DNA of 64,000 bases from Streptomyces xylophagus (GCF_000716435.1 NZ_JNWO01000014.1:62001-126000); one strand, 5' to 3'. Shown: positions 1 to 9,196, numbered from the stretch's first letter. Numbers and translations: made by a program. Notes: generated from the letters alone by a model not told the origin.

Positions 1-741
1 GTACGACTTGACGAACAGGCCGGAGGCGGTGCCCAGGATGACGCTCACGCAGTCGCTGCCCTTGGTCGCGGCGACCTGCGGGGCGAGGTCGGTGGCGGTG
101 AGCGGCACCTTGAGGTCCTTGGGCGGCGCCCCGCCGGCGGAGACCGCGCCCAGGGTGAGGAACTGCGAGACCACGGCCGCGGCGGCCACGTCGTACCGTA
201 CGCCGGTGATCTTCTTGCAGCCCTGCTCGACCAGTTGGCGGCCGTGGGCGGCGAAGACCACCGGGGTGCCGCCGTTGACCGGGAAGGACAGCGGGTTGGA
301 GAACTCCGCCGCGGAGACTCCGGTGCCGCCGATGTAGGGGATGCCGGCCTTCTGCAGGATGGGCATGTACCGGTCCCCGGCGAGGCTGTAGGAGCCGACG
401 ACCGCGGCCACCTTGTCCGCGACGGCCTGCTGGGCGCACTTCTCGGCCTCGTCGGGGTCGCCCTTCTCGTTGCAGAACTCGACCTTCAGGGGTCCGCCCT
501 TGATCCCGCCGTTGGCGTTGATCCACTTCTCGTAGGCCGTGGCGGTGAGGTGGATCCCGGGCTGGGCGCTGCCCTGGGTGTTCTCCGGCGCCCAGACCAT
601 CACCTTGACCGGGGTGCCCTTCAGCGATGAGGTCTCGGCCGAGCTGCTTGCGGCCTCTCCCCCGCACCCTGCCAGGAGCAGGGCTCCGGTCACCGCGAGA
701 CAGCTGGCTGCGGCGCTTCTGCGTCGGCGTGAGTCGTTCAT
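1..741 (-). CDS. ABC transporter substrate-binding lipoprotein, branched-chain amino acid type (partial)
   Basis: The reading frame runs from ATG at 741 off the left edge (247 codons seen). It opens with an Arg-rich n-region, a hydrophobic stretch and a lipobox LAGC with Cys26, so it should be an anchored extracytoplasmic lipoprotein. After a Ser-rich linker the sequence follows the periplasmic-binding type I fold of LivK-like proteins (AYEKWINANGGIKGG, then a Cys-Asn-Glu-Lys-Gly-Asp segment and VVGSYS). A GGAGGGACC ribosome site lies directly before the ATG. It is divergent from the LivHMG fusion at 895, so the two very probably form one importer. The ligand cannot be read from sequence; neighbours suggest a carboxylic acid fed to the CoA pathway rather than an amino acid. 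Confidence 0.9.
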   Translation of the reverse strand, partial: MNDSRRRRSAAASCLAVTGALLLAGCGGEAASSSAETSSLKGTPVKVMVWAPENTQGSAQPGIHLTATAYEKWINANGGIKGGPLKVEFCNEKGDPDEAEKCAQQAVADKVAAVVGSYSLAGDRYMPILQKAGIPYIGGTGVSAAEFSNPLSFPVNGGTPVVFAAHGRQLVEQGCKKITGVRYDVAAAAVVSQFLTLGAVSAGGAPPKDLKVPLTATDLAPQVAATKGSDCVSVILGTASGLFVKSY

Positions 742-810
742 GGTCCCTCCGGGGCTCGCGCCCAAAGTGGGCGACGTCGAGATGCCGAACAGCATGGGGT
801 GCATTTTTGG

Positions 811-854
811 GTTAGTGAAGTACTCTCGGCACAATTATTTAAATGAATGCACTG
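811..854. promoter_or_regulatory. AT-rich divergent promoter/operator region (site a)
   Basis: Lies between the divergent binding-protein and permease genes. It contains the AT-rich stretch acaattatttaaatgaatgc at 831-850, which stands out from the GC-rich surroundings. On the other strand it reads GCATTCATTTAAAT, sharing the GCATTCA half-site seen at 27292 and 29273. Probable shared promoter and operator. Confidence 0.5.
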
Positions 855-894
855 TCTCGTCCCATGTCTGGCCCGTGTCTGGGAGGTCCCTCGG

Positions 895-3591
895 ATGGAC
901 GACGTCCTGCGTTTCGCCCTGCTCGGCCTGGGGCTCGGCGCCCTCTACGCGCTCACCGCGCACGGCATCGTGCTGGTCTACCGGGGCTCCGGTGTCCTGA
1001 ACTTCGCGCACGGCGCGATCGGGATGGCCGGCGCCTACGTGGAGTGGGAGCTCACCGTCAACCACGGCGTGCCGTACTGGCCCGCCACCGCGTGCGGCGT
1101 CCTCACCTCCGCCGTACTGGGCGTGCTCACCCACCTGTTGGTGATCCGCCCGCTGCGCAGGGCGTCCACCCTGGCCCGACTGGTCGGCACCCTCGCGGTG
1201 TTCATCGTGCTCACCGCGATCGCCGTCAAACGCTACGGCGACAGCCTGCAGTTGGTGCCGGGCAAGCTGCCCACCCGGCTGCTGACGATCGCCGGGGCGA
1301 CGGTCTCCGAGGACCGCGTGTGGCTGCTCGGCATCGCGATCGCCGTCACCGCCGTACTCCATCTCCTCTACAAGCGCACCCTGTTCGGCCTGGGCACCAC
1401 CGCGGTCGCCGAGAACGAGGCCATCGCCGCCTCGCTCGGCTGGTCCCCGGACCTGATCGCCGCCGGCAACTGGGCGCTGGGCTCCGCGCTCGCGGGGCTC
1501 ACGGCCATCCTGATCGTCCCGGTGATCGGCCTCTCGGTGACCGGGCTGACCACACTGCTGCTGAGCGCGCTGGCCGCCGCCCTGATCGGCAGGTTCTCCT
1601 CGTTCCCCGTCACCCTGGCAGGCGGTCTGGTCATGGGGGTCGCGCAGTCCGAACTGACGCGCTTCGGCTCCGGCGTCACCGGACTCGCCTCGTCGGTGCC
1701 GTTCCTCTTCATCGCCCTGGTGCTGGTCGCGCGGGGCCGGGCGCTGCCGTTGCGCGGCACGTTCCTCGACCGCCTCCCGGCGCTGGGCACCGGCAGGGTG
1801 CGCCCCGTCCCGCTCGCGCTGGCCGTGGTGATCGGGTTGGTGCTGGTGAGCCTGTCCACCCCGCTGTGGGCCGACGCGATCACCAGCACCCTCGTGCTCT
1901 CGCTCATCATCCTGTCGATCATCGTGGTCACCGGTTACGCGGGCCAGGTCTCCCTCGCGGCCTACGCCCTCGCCGGAACCGGCGCCTTCATCGCCGGGCA
2001 CGCGGCGGCGGACTGGGGCTGGCCCTTCGAACTCGCTCTGCTGGCAGGCGTGTTGGGGACGGTACCGATCGGCCTGCTGTTCGCGCTGCCGGCGGTGCGC
2101 ACGCGCGGGGTCAACCTCGCGATCATCACGCTCGGGCTCGGCACCACCTTGGAAGCGATGGTCTTCCAGAACACCGACCTGTCGACGACACCCGGCAGCG
2201 ACGGCATCGCGGTCGGCAAGCAGACGCTCTTCGGCATCAGCATCTCCGGCGTCGACCATCCGCAGCGCTACGCCGCCGTGGTGCTGGTCCTGTTCGTCGC
2301 CGCCACGCTCGTGGTCGCCAATGTCAGGCGCAGCAGGACCGGCCGCCGTCTGATCGCCGTACGGGCCAACGAGCGGGCCGCCGCAGCCCTCGGCATCGAC
2401 GTCCGCGCGGCCAAGCTCTACGCCTTCGGCCTGTCCTCGGCCATCGCCGCGCTCGCCGGAGTACTGACCGGCTTCCGCTCGACATCGGTGGTGTTCTCCG
2501 ACTTCGCGAGCTTCGACTCCGTCACCGCGCTCGGGCTCGCCGTCATCGGCGGTGTCGGCTTCCTCGTCGGCCCGCTGTTCGGCGCCACGTTCGCCGCGGG
2601 CACGGTCGGCGCCCGGTTCGGGGACCTGGTGCTGCCCGGGCTGAGCGAGTGGATGCCGCTGATCGGCGGGATCGTCCTGGTGCTGACCCTGGTGGGCAAC
2701 CAGGACGGCATCGGCAAGGAACTCGGCAGGCAGGCAAGGGGACTTGAGCGAAAGCTGCGCCCGCAGCGCGCTGCCGTCGTACCCGAGGAGGAGTCGGATC
2801 CCCTGCCCGACGTACCCCGCGCCGCACCGCTCCCCCTGCTCGTGCGCGACCTGACCGTCCGCTACGGCGGTGTCGTCGCCGTCGACGGGCTCTCGCTGGA
2901 CGTCGAACCGGGCCGGGTGGTGGGTCTCATCGGCCCCAACGGCGCCGGCAAGACCTCCGCCATCGACGCCGTCACCGGCTTCACCCGGACCGCGTCGGGC
3001 AGCGTCCGCCTAGGCGAGCGGGACGTGACCCGGGTGCCGGTGCACCGGCGGGCCGCAGCGGGGCTGAGCCGGTCGTTCCAGTCGCTGGAGCTGTTCGAGG
3101 ACATGACGGTGCTGGACAACCTCTACGCCGCCTGCGAGCGACCGGGCCGGTGGACCTGGCTCACCGACCTGGTCCGTCCCGGCAGCCGCCCGTTGCCCGC
3201 CCAAGTAGTCGTCGCCGTAAGAGAGTTCGGACTGCAGGACAGTCTGGACCGGCCGGTGGGCGACCTGTCGTACGGCGAGCGGAGGTTGCTGGCGATCGCG
3301 CGGGCGGTGGCTACTTCTCCGTCGGTGCTGCTGCTGGACGAACCGGCGGCGGGGCTGTCCGACGACGAGACACGGGAGTTGGCCCAGCTGGTGCGGCGGC
3401 TGGCCGAGGACTGGGGCATGGGGGTGCTGCTCGTCGAGCATGACGTCGACATGGTGATGAGCGTCTGCGACCAGGTCGTCGTCCTCGACTTCGGCCGCCG
3501 GATCTGCGCCGGCACCCCGGACGAGGTGCGCCGCGATCCGGCGGTCCGGGCCGCCTACCTGGGCGACCTGGAGCCGGAGACGACGGCCTGA
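895..3591 (+). CDS. LivH-LivM-LivG fusion: branched-chain-amino-acid-type ABC importer, two permeases plus ATPase in one chain
   Basis: An 898-residue protein combining three subunits that are normally separate. Residues 1 to about 295 are a LivH-like permease with many membrane helices; about 305-620 are a LivM-like permease; about 645-895 are a LivG-like ATPase. The ATPase shows Walker A GPNGAGKT near residue 679, the signature LSYGERR, and Walker B LLLDEP. The start at 895 is chosen over the in-frame ATG at 847 because GGGAGG sits at 881-886 and 847 lies next to the AT-rich promoter. No LivF partner is present, so the single ATPase may homodimerise or pair with a subunit encoded elsewhere. 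It is divergent from the binding lipoprotein and convergent, with a 7-base gap, on the next SDR gene. Confidence 0.93.
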   Translation: MDDVLRFALLGLGLGALYALTAHGIVLVYRGSGVLNFAHGAIGMAGAYVEWELTVNHGVPYWPATACGVLTSAVLGVLTHLLVIRPLRRASTLARLVGTLAVFIVLTAIAVKRYGDSLQLVPGKLPTRLLTIAGATVSEDRVWLLGIAIAVTAVLHLLYKRTLFGLGTTAVAENEAIAASLGWSPDLIAAGNWALGSALAGLTAILIVPVIGLSVTGLTTLLLSALAAALIGRFSSFPVTLAGGLVMGVAQSELTRFGSGVTGLASSVPFLFIALVLVARGRALPLRGTFLDRLPALGTGRVRPVPLALAVVIGLVLVSLSTPLWADAITSTLVLSLIILSIIVVTGYAGQVSLAAYALAGTGAFIAGHAAADWGWPFELALLAGVLGTVPIGLLFALPAVRTRGVNLAIITLGLGTTLEAMVFQNTDLSTTPGSDGIAVGKQTLFGISISGVDHPQRYAAVVLVLFVAATLVVANVRRSRTGRRLIAVRANERAAAALGIDVRAAKLYAFGLSSAIAALAGVLTGFRSTSVVFSDFASFDSVTALGLAVIGGVGFLVGPLFGATFAAGTVGARFGDLVLPGLSEWMPLIGGIVLVLTLVGNQDGIGKELGRQARGLERKLRPQRAAVVPEEESDPLPDVPRAAPLPLLVRDLTVRYGGVVAVDGLSLDVEPGRVVGLIGPNGAGKTSAIDAVTGFTRTASGSVRLGERDVTRVPVHRRAAAGLSRSFQSLELFEDMTVLDNLYAACERPGRWTWLTDLVRPGSRPLPAQVVVAVREFGLQDSLDRPVGDLSYGERRLLAIARAVATSPSVLLLDEPAAGLSDDETRELAQLVRRLAEDWGMGVLLVEHDVDMVMSVCDQVVVLDFGRRICAGTPDEVRRDPAVRAAYLGDLEPETTA

Positions 3592-3598
3592 CGGTGGG

Positions 3599-4393
3599 TC
3601 AGGCGTCGCGCAGGTCCGCGACGTACGGCTGGTGGGAGAGCAGTCCGCCGTCGACGCGCAGGGTGTGCCCGGTGACGAAGGCGGACTCGTCGGAGGCGAG
3701 GAAGACGACCGCCGACGCGACGTCCTCGGGTCGGCCGAGGCGCGGGGTGAGGTGATGGCGGAGCATCTTCTCCCGGATCGCCCCGTGCGCCGAATCGGCG
3801 CTGGCCTGCGTGACGATGAAGCCCGGGGCGATGGCGTTGCAGCGCACGCCCTGCTTGCCGTACTGGGTGGCGACGTACTGCGTGAGGTTGATGAGGGCGG
3901 CCTTCGAGGCGCCGTACGCGGGATTGCGCAGGTCGCCCGCGAGACCGGCGCCGGACGAGGTGTTGATGATCGAGCCGGCGCCGCGGGCGATCATGTGCGG
4001 GACGGCGGCCTGGATCGCGACCATGGTGCCGCGCAGGTTGATCCGCATGGTGTCGTCCCAGACCGCCGGGTCGGCCTCCAGGACGGCGAGGTCCTGGCGG
4101 GCCGCGAGGTGGGTGGCCGCCGCGTTGTTGTGCAGGACGTCGAGGCCGCCGTAGGTGTCAACTGCCGTGGCCACCAAGGCCCGTACGGAGTCGATGTCAC
4201 CCAGGTCGACAGGGACCGCGGTGGCTGATCCGCCGGCGGCCCGGATCTCCTCCGTGACCGCCTTGGCTCCGTCGAGGTTCAGATCCGCTACGACCGTGTG
4301 GGCACCCTCGGCCGCCAGGCGGCGGGCGGTGGCGGCGCCGATGCCTGACGCGGCTCCGGTCACGATCGCGATCCTGTCGTCGAGTCGTCCCAT
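3599..4393 (-). CDS. SDR family NAD(P)-dependent oxidoreductase
   Basis: A 264-residue classical short-chain dehydrogenase. It has the nucleotide motif TGAASGIG near residue 13, NNAA after the fourth strand, a catalytic Ser segment NTSSGAG, and the YGASK active-site Tyr/Lys pair. It probably oxidises a beta-hydroxyacyl-CoA or alicyclic alcohol, but the substrate is not readable. It is the last gene of a five-gene minus-strand operon starting at 9073 (SDR, thiolase, HMGS-like/DUF35, thiolase-like, SDR), following the thiolase-like gene by 16 bases. Confidence 0.9.
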   Translation of the reverse strand: MGRLDDRIAIVTGAASGIGAATARRLAAEGAHTVVADLNLDGAKAVTEEIRAAGGSATAVPVDLGDIDSVRALVATAVDTYGGLDVLHNNAAATHLAARQDLAVLEADPAVWDDTMRINLRGTMVAIQAAVPHMIARGAGSIINTSSGAGLAGDLRNPAYGASKAALINLTQYVATQYGKQGVRCNAIAPGFIVTQASADSAHGAIREKMLRHHLTPRLGRPEDVASAVVFLASDESAFVTGHTLRVDGGLLSHQPYVADLRDA

Positions 4394-4409
4394 GACTCAA
4401 CCACCTTTC

Positions 4410-5618
4410 TCAGTCGGTGAGTTCGCTGCCGACGACGGAGACGAAGGAGACGCATTCGCCGGGTCCGCCACCGAGGTTGTGGGTGAGGGCGAGGGTGCGG
4501 CCCTCGGCCACGGACGCGACCGTCCGCTCGGGCGGTGCCTCGCCGCGGAGTTGGAGCCAGGCCTCGAACATCATGCGCAGCCCGGAGGCGCCGATGGGGT
4601 GGCCGAAGGCCTTCAGGCCGCCGTCCGGGTTGACCGGCAGCGAGCCGTCCAGGTCGAAGGCGCCGCTGGTGACGTCCTTCCAGGCCTGTCCGCGCGCGGA
4701 GAAGCCGAGGTCCTCCATGAGCACCAACTCCGTTGGTGTGAAGCAGTCGTGGACCTCGGCGAGGGCGAGTTCGGCGCGCGGGTCGGTGATGCCCGCCTGC
4801 CGGTAGGCCTCCTGGGCGGAGACGACGACCTCGGGGAAGGTGGTGAAGTCGTAGTCGGGGTCAAGAAGTCCGTCCGCCGGGCCTGCGACGAAGGACAGCG
4901 CCTTCACGAAGATCGGCTTGTCGGTGTAGCGGTAGGCGTCTTCGGCGCGTACGACGATCGCCGCGGCCGAACCGTCGGAGACTCCCGAGCAGTCGAAGAC
5001 ACCGAGCATGCCCGCGATGATGGGCGCCGACCGGATGCGCTCCAGGGGCACCTCCTTGCGGAACTGGGCGCGGGGGTTGCGGGCGCCGTTGGCGTGGTTC
5101 TTCCAGGCGATGCGGGTGATGACGTCCTTCAACTCCTCTTCCGCGAGGCCGTACTTGGCGGCGTAGGCGGGGGCGAGGAGGGAGAAGTTCGCCGGGGCGG
5201 TGATCTCGCCGCGGCTGTCGTCACCCGCGCCCGGCATCGAGGTGCCCGAGAGCCCGGACATGCCGGAGTCCTTGAGCTTCTCCACGCCGACCGCCATCGC
5301 CACGTCGTAGGCGCCGGAGGCGACCGCGTAACAGGCGTTGCGCAGCGCCTCGGAGCCGGTGGCGCACATGTTCTCCAGGCGGGTGACCGGCTTGTACGGC
5401 AGGTGCAGCGGGCGGCTGAGGGTCAGTCCGGAGACTCCGGAGGCCTGGGTGCCGAGCCAGAACGCGTCGATGTCGTCGAGGGTGATACCGGCCGAGGTGA
5501 CGGCCTCGCCGACGGCATCGACCAGCAGGTCGTCCGCCGAGCGGGTCCAGTGTTCGCCGAAGGGCGTGCAGCCCATGCCGACGATCGCGACCCGGTCCCG
5601 GATTCCGTGCGAGCTCAT
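4410..5618 (-). CDS. Thiolase-like acetyl-CoA acetyltransferase (SCP-x / lipid-transfer-protein type)
   Basis: A 402-residue protein of the SCP-x thiolase branch. The nucleophile region LENMCATGSEA places Cys85, the general-base region is EVHDCF, and GHPIGASG supplies the C-terminal His, so the active site looks intact. It should cleave a beta-ketoacyl-CoA with CoA, probably a branched or cyclic one as in sterol-type thiolases. Its start overlaps the end of the HMGS-like gene by 4 bases (ATGA type), implying translational coupling. The adjacent DUF35 domain is the usual partner of this thiolase branch. Confidence 0.88.
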   Translation of the reverse strand: MSSHGIRDRVAIVGMGCTPFGEHWTRSADDLLVDAVGEAVTSAGITLDDIDAFWLGTQASGVSGLTLSRPLHLPYKPVTRLENMCATGSEALRNACYAVASGAYDVAMAVGVEKLKDSGMSGLSGTSMPGAGDDSRGEITAPANFSLLAPAYAAKYGLAEEELKDVITRIAWKNHANGARNPRAQFRKEVPLERIRSAPIIAGMLGVFDCSGVSDGSAAAIVVRAEDAYRYTDKPIFVKALSFVAGPADGLLDPDYDFTTFPEVVVSAQEAYRQAGITDPRAELALAEVHDCFTPTELVLMEDLGFSARGQAWKDVTSGAFDLDGSLPVNPDGGLKAFGHPIGASGLRMMFEAWLQLRGEAPPERTVASVAEGRTLALTHNLGGGPGECVSFVSVVGSELTD

Positions 5619-7054
5619 ACGGCTGTCCCCTCGGTCTCGCCCGTGCGCAGCGGCCGGGCCTTCCAGAAGTAGTTGTGGACGCCGGCGGCCGTGACCGTAC
5701 GCCGGAAGGTCATCTCGACCCGGGCGCCGATGACGGCGTCGGCCTCGGTGGCGTCGGTGAGCTGGCAGCGGAAGCGGCCACCGCCGTCGTAGTCGACGAC
5801 CACGACGAGCATCGGCGGGCTCGGTGTGTGGGCCAGCCGGTCCACGGTGAACGTGGCGACCGTCCCGGGCACGTGCTCCATCGGCTCGTCGGTCATGGCG
5901 TCGACACTCCGGCAGGACACGCACACCCGGTCCGGCGGCAGATGCCGGGTCCCGCACTTCTCGCAACGGGAGGCGACGAAGCCGTACTTCCAGCTGTTGC
6001 GTCGGTGCGCGGGCGGCGCGTAGGGCGGCTCCGGGTCGGGCCGGCGGGGTGGTTCGCGGTCGAGGAGGCCTCGCCAGGAGAGGTAGGTGGCGTACGGCAT
6101 GGGGGCGCTGCCCGCGGCGATCTGTGCGGCGACCGGGCGGGCGGCGCGGTGTGCGGGGAGGGCGTCGGTGGTGCGCAGGAGCAGGACTCCGGCGCCGTCG
6201 CCGAGCACGACGAGCGCGATGATCCGGCCGGGTTCGGCCCGGTCGAGGACGTCGGCGAGAAGCAGGCCGGGCTGCGCGGTGCCGGCGTTGCCGATCTGCG
6301 CGGTGAGGTCGCCGGTCGCGGCCTCGGGACGTACGCCTGCGGTACGACGCACCGTCGCGCACGCGCGCGCGTGCAGGCCGGAGACGATGAGGTGGTCGAT
6401 GGCGCCGCGGTCCAGGCCCGCCTGGTCGAGGGCGGCGGTCAGCGCCTTGTCGGCGAGGGACACGTAGATCTCCTCGGCGAAGCGCTCCTCCCAGACACGG
6501 GAGGCGGGTGCGCCGGGCAGCCGCCAGCGGTCGAGGATCTCGTCGCTGACCGTGTCGTGGGCGAGCAGCTCCGCGAGCACGGGGGCGCCGTTGCGGTGGC
6601 CGCCGAAGGCGAACGCCGCCGCGCCGTCGCCGCCCGCGCTCTCCTCGCCGCCGCCGGGCAGACCGGTGCGCAGGTCGGACAAGACCGCCAGGGTCGGCAC
6701 CGGGGAGCGGGCGGCGGTCACCAGCGCGCCGAGGCCGGAGCGGACGGAGCCCGCCATGTCGACGGCGAGGACGTGCGGGTCGAGGCCGAGCGCGGCGTGG
6801 ACGGCGGTCGCGTTCGTCTTGTCGAGGTAGGCGGGCGCGGCGGTGGCGAGGAACAACTGGCCTATGCGGGTGCGCAGTCCGTCCCTGGCGAGGGCGGACC
6901 GGGCCACCTCGACGGCCATCGAGGTGGTGTCCTCGTCGTAGCCCGCGACCGCGCGTGTGCCCCGGGATGGGGCCGTCCCGAGGGTGGCGGCGATATCGGC
7001 CCGGGCGAGGCGGTGGTACGGCACGTAGGCGCCGTATGCGATCAGTCCGGCCAT
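5615..7054 (-). CDS. HMG-CoA-synthase/KAS III-like domain fused to a DUF35 Zn-ribbon OB-fold domain
   Basis: A 479-residue two-domain protein. Residues 1 to about 320 follow the HMG-CoA synthase/KAS III thiolase fold (start MAGLIAYGAYVPYHRL, then YDEDTTSMAVEVARSAL). Residues about 330-479 form a DUF35 Zn ribbon plus OB fold, with CEKCG and CVSCR metal pairs. The usual nucleophile region reads DMAGSVRSGLGAL and has no Cys, so classical Claisen chemistry is unlikely; the domain may instead scaffold, bind acyl-CoA or catalyse a different C-C reaction. Start overlaps the thiolase stop (TGATG) and end overlaps the next start (ATGA), so the three proteins are probably made in ratio and may form a complex. 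Confidence 0.82.
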   Translation of the reverse strand: MAGLIAYGAYVPYHRLARADIAATLGTAPSRGTRAVAGYDEDTTSMAVEVARSALARDGLRTRIGQLFLATAAPAYLDKTNATAVHAALGLDPHVLAVDMAGSVRSGLGALVTAARSPVPTLAVLSDLRTGLPGGGEESAGGDGAAAFAFGGHRNGAPVLAELLAHDTVSDEILDRWRLPGAPASRVWEERFAEEIYVSLADKALTAALDQAGLDRGAIDHLIVSGLHARACATVRRTAGVRPEAATGDLTAQIGNAGTAQPGLLLADVLDRAEPGRIIALVVLGDGAGVLLLRTTDALPAHRAARPVAAQIAAGSAPMPYATYLSWRGLLDREPPRRPDPEPPYAPPAHRRNSWKYGFVASRCEKCGTRHLPPDRVCVSCRSVDAMTDEPMEHVPGTVATFTVDRLAHTPSPPMLVVVVDYDGGGRFRCQLTDATEADAVIGARVEMTFRRTVTAAGVHNYFWKARPLRTGETEGTAV

Positions 7055-8304
7055 CAGCGGCCTCCCTTGGCGTCGGTGGTGTGGGTGGGCCGTTCGAAGA
7101 CGGCGGCCAGGCCCTGGCCGCCGCCGAGGCACATGGTCTCCAGGCCGTAGCGGGCCTGGCGGCGGTCGAGTTCGCGCAGCAGTGTGGCGAGGATGCGGCC
7201 GCCGGTGGCGCCGACGGGGTGACCCAGCGAGATGCCGGAGCCGTTGACGTTGAACCGCTCGAAGTCGGCCTCGGTCAGGGCCCATTCGCGTGTGCAGGCG
7301 AGCACCTGGGCGGCGAAGGCCTCATTGAGTTCGATGAGGTCGATGTCGGCGAGCTTGAGTCCCGCGCGTTCAAGTGCCTTGGCCGTGGCGGGTATTGGCC
7401 CGATGCCCATCGTTTCCGGCGGCACGCCCACGACGGCCCAGGAGACCAGGCGGGCCAGGGGGCGCAGGCCGAGTTCGGCGGCGCGCTCGGGGTGGGTGAC
7501 GACGCAGAGGGCGGCGCCGTCGTTCTGTCCGCTGGCGTTGCCCGCGGTGACGGTGGCCTGCGGGTCCTGCCGTCCGAGTACGGGGCGGAGGCTCGCGAGT
7601 TTCTCCAACGTCGAGTCGGGGCGCGGGTGTTCGTCGGTGTCGACGACGGTCTCGCCCTTGCGAGTCCGTACGGTGACGGGGACGATCTCGTCGGTGAAGC
7701 GTCCCTCGCGCTGGGCGGCGACCGCCTTCTCGTGGGAGCGCAGGGCGAGTTGGTCCTGTTCCTCGCGGGGGATGGCGTACTCGCGCCGCAGGTTCTCGGC
7801 GGTCTCCAACATCCCGCCGGAAACAGGGTGGTTGACGCCTCCGGAGGTGACTCGGCCGCGGGCCAGTCGGTCGTGCAGGGTGGTGCCCGCGCCGCGCACG
7901 CCGAAGCGGACGCCTGTGGTGTAGAACTCGGCCTGGCTCATGGACTCGACTCCGCCGGCCAGCACGAGGTCGCTCGCGCCGGTCTGCACCTGCATCGCCG
8001 CCGTGATGATCGCCTGGAGTCCGGAACCGCAGCGGCGGTCGATCTGGAGTCCCGGTACCTCCACCGGCAGGCCGGCATCGAGGGCGGCCACGCGGCCGAT
8101 GGCCGGGGCCTCGCCGTTGGGGTAGCACTGGCCCAGCAGCACGTCGTCGATGGCGGCGGGCGGTATACCGGTGCGGTCCAGTACGGCGCGTACGACGGCG
8201 GCGGCCAGCTCGGTCGCCGGTACGTCGCGGAAGACGCCTCCGTAGCCACCGACGGGGGTACGCACGGGTTCGCAGATCACCGCGTCACGCAGGAGGGCGG
8301 GCAT
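7054..8304 (-). CDS. Acetyl-CoA C-acyltransferase (beta-ketothiolase)
   Basis: A 416-residue conventional degradative thiolase. The nucleophile Cys92 is in IDRRCGSG, His362 in LGHPVGATGG, and the second Cys392 in CLGGGQG; NEAFAAQ is also conserved. It should perform the thiolytic release of acetyl- or propionyl-CoA in the last step of a beta-oxidation cycle. It sits 22 bases after the SDR gene in the operon, and its stop overlaps the start of the HMGS-like/DUF35 gene by one base (TGATG). Length and motifs fit the family well. Confidence 0.93.
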   Translation of the reverse strand: MPALLRDAVICEPVRTPVGGYGGVFRDVPATELAAAVVRAVLDRTGIPPAAIDDVLLGQCYPNGEAPAIGRVAALDAGLPVEVPGLQIDRRCGSGLQAIITAAMQVQTGASDLVLAGGVESMSQAEFYTTGVRFGVRGAGTTLHDRLARGRVTSGGVNHPVSGGMLETAENLRREYAIPREEQDQLALRSHEKAVAAQREGRFTDEIVPVTVRTRKGETVVDTDEHPRPDSTLEKLASLRPVLGRQDPQATVTAGNASGQNDGAALCVVTHPERAAELGLRPLARLVSWAVVGVPPETMGIGPIPATAKALERAGLKLADIDLIELNEAFAAQVLACTREWALTEADFERFNVNGSGISLGHPVGATGGRILATLLRELDRRQARYGLETMCLGGGQGLAAVFERPTHTTDAKGGR

Positions 8305-8326
8305 CGGCCAGGCCTTTCATGAGGGG

Positions 8327-9073
8327 TCACATGTACCGGCCGCCGGTCACCTCGACCACGGCTCCGGTGACGTAGCTCGCCATGTCGGAGGCGAGGAAGA
8401 GGACTACCTGGGCGACCTCGGCGGGTTCGCCCGCGCGGCCCAGGGGGATTTCGGCGAGCTTCGCGTCCCACGCGGCGGGCGGCATCGCCTCGGTCATGGC
8501 GGTGCGGATCAGGCCGGGCTGTACGGCGTTGACGCGGATGCCCGCCTTGGCGAGTTCCTTGGCGGAGGCCTTGGTGAGGCCGACGAGTCCGGCCTTGGCG
8601 GCGCTGTAGTTCGTCTGGCCGAAGTTGCCGACCTTGCCGGCGATCGAGGAGATGTTGACGATGCTGCCGCCGCGTCCGTGCGCGCGCATCGCCTCGGCGG
8701 CGTGCCGGGTGCCGTTCCAGGCGCCGGTCAGATGGACGTCGACGACCGCGCGGAAGTCGGACAGGGCCATCTTGCGCAGGGTCGCGTCGCGGGTGATCCC
8801 GGCGTTGTTGACCATGACGCCGACCGGGCCGAAGGTGTCGCCGCAGTGGGCGACCAGGGCGGCGACCTCGTCCTCGTCGGTGACGTCGCAGCGCAGCGAG
8901 GCGGCGGCGACGCCGTTCTTGGCGAGGCGTTCGGCGGCTTCCGCGGCGGCGACCTCGTTGATGTCGCCGAGGACGACGGACGCGCCCGCGGCGCCGAGGA
9001 CTCCGGCGATCTCGAAACCGATGCCCTGTGCGCCGCCGGTGATCACCGCGTTGCGGCCGTCCAGCAGTCCCAT
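8327..9073 (-). CDS. SDR family oxidoreductase (FabG-like 3-hydroxyacyl dehydrogenase/reductase)
   Basis: A 248-residue classical SDR. It shows TGGAQGIG at the N-terminus, NNAGITRD, the Ser in [14 protein letters not shown], and active-site YSAAK, followed by the [12 protein letters not shown] segment and a C-terminal VTGG typical of FabG-like enzymes. First gene of the five-gene minus operon running to 3599. The promoter region at 9074-9196 is shared with the divergent acyl-CoA dehydrogenase at 9197. Likely role: 3-hydroxyacyl-CoA oxidation directly upstream of the thiolase it is transcribed with. Confidence 0.92.
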   Translation of the reverse strand: MGLLDGRNAVITGGAQGIGFEIAGVLGAAGASVVLGDINEVAAAEAAERLAKNGVAAASLRCDVTDEDEVAALVAHCGDTFGPVGVMVNNAGITRDATLRKMALSDFRAVVDVHLTGAWNGTRHAAEAMRAHGRGGSIVNISSIAGKVGNFGQTNYSAAKAGLVGLTKASAKELAKAGIRVNAVQPGLIRTAMTEAMPPAAWDAKLAEIPLGRAGEPAEVAQVVLFLASDMASYVTGAVVEVTGGRYM

Positions 9074-9117
9074 GTCAGCCCGCCCTTGGCTCGACGCCGT
9101 CCCCCACTATTCCTTCT

Positions 9118-9134
9118 AAATAGATAACCTATTA
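9118..9134. promoter_or_regulatory. Inverted-repeat operator AATAG-ATAAC-CTATT (site b)
   Basis: A perfect 5-bp inverted repeat with a 5-base spacer at 9119-9133, lying in the divergent promoter between 9073 and 9197. It differs by one base from the element at 37740-37754 and resembles those at 27282, 51438 and 53359. Confidence 0.6.
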
Positions 9135-9196
9135 TGCTGAAACAATCAATACAGCGATCGGCTGGGCGGGCGAGGCCGGGCGAGGAGAGCACACGG

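Noticed and set aside
843..2747. A long open frame of over 600 codons overlapping the permease gene in another frame
   Set aside because: Its translation is an Arg/Pro/Gly-rich sequence typical of out-of-frame high-GC DNA; the ABC importer frame has recognisable domains and a good ribosome site.
3599..9073. Frameshift in the minus operon because open frames run far past the expected starts
   Set aside because: The extra lengths are only upstream extensions in high-GC DNA; correct starts with overlaps (TGATG, ATGA) give normal protein lengths.
9118..9134. KstR or KstR2 operator, because of steroid-like neighbours
   Set aside because: The AACnnGTT and ANCAAGNNCTTGNT type patterns I know for those regulators are not present at the AT-rich elements, and no TetR gene is in the window.
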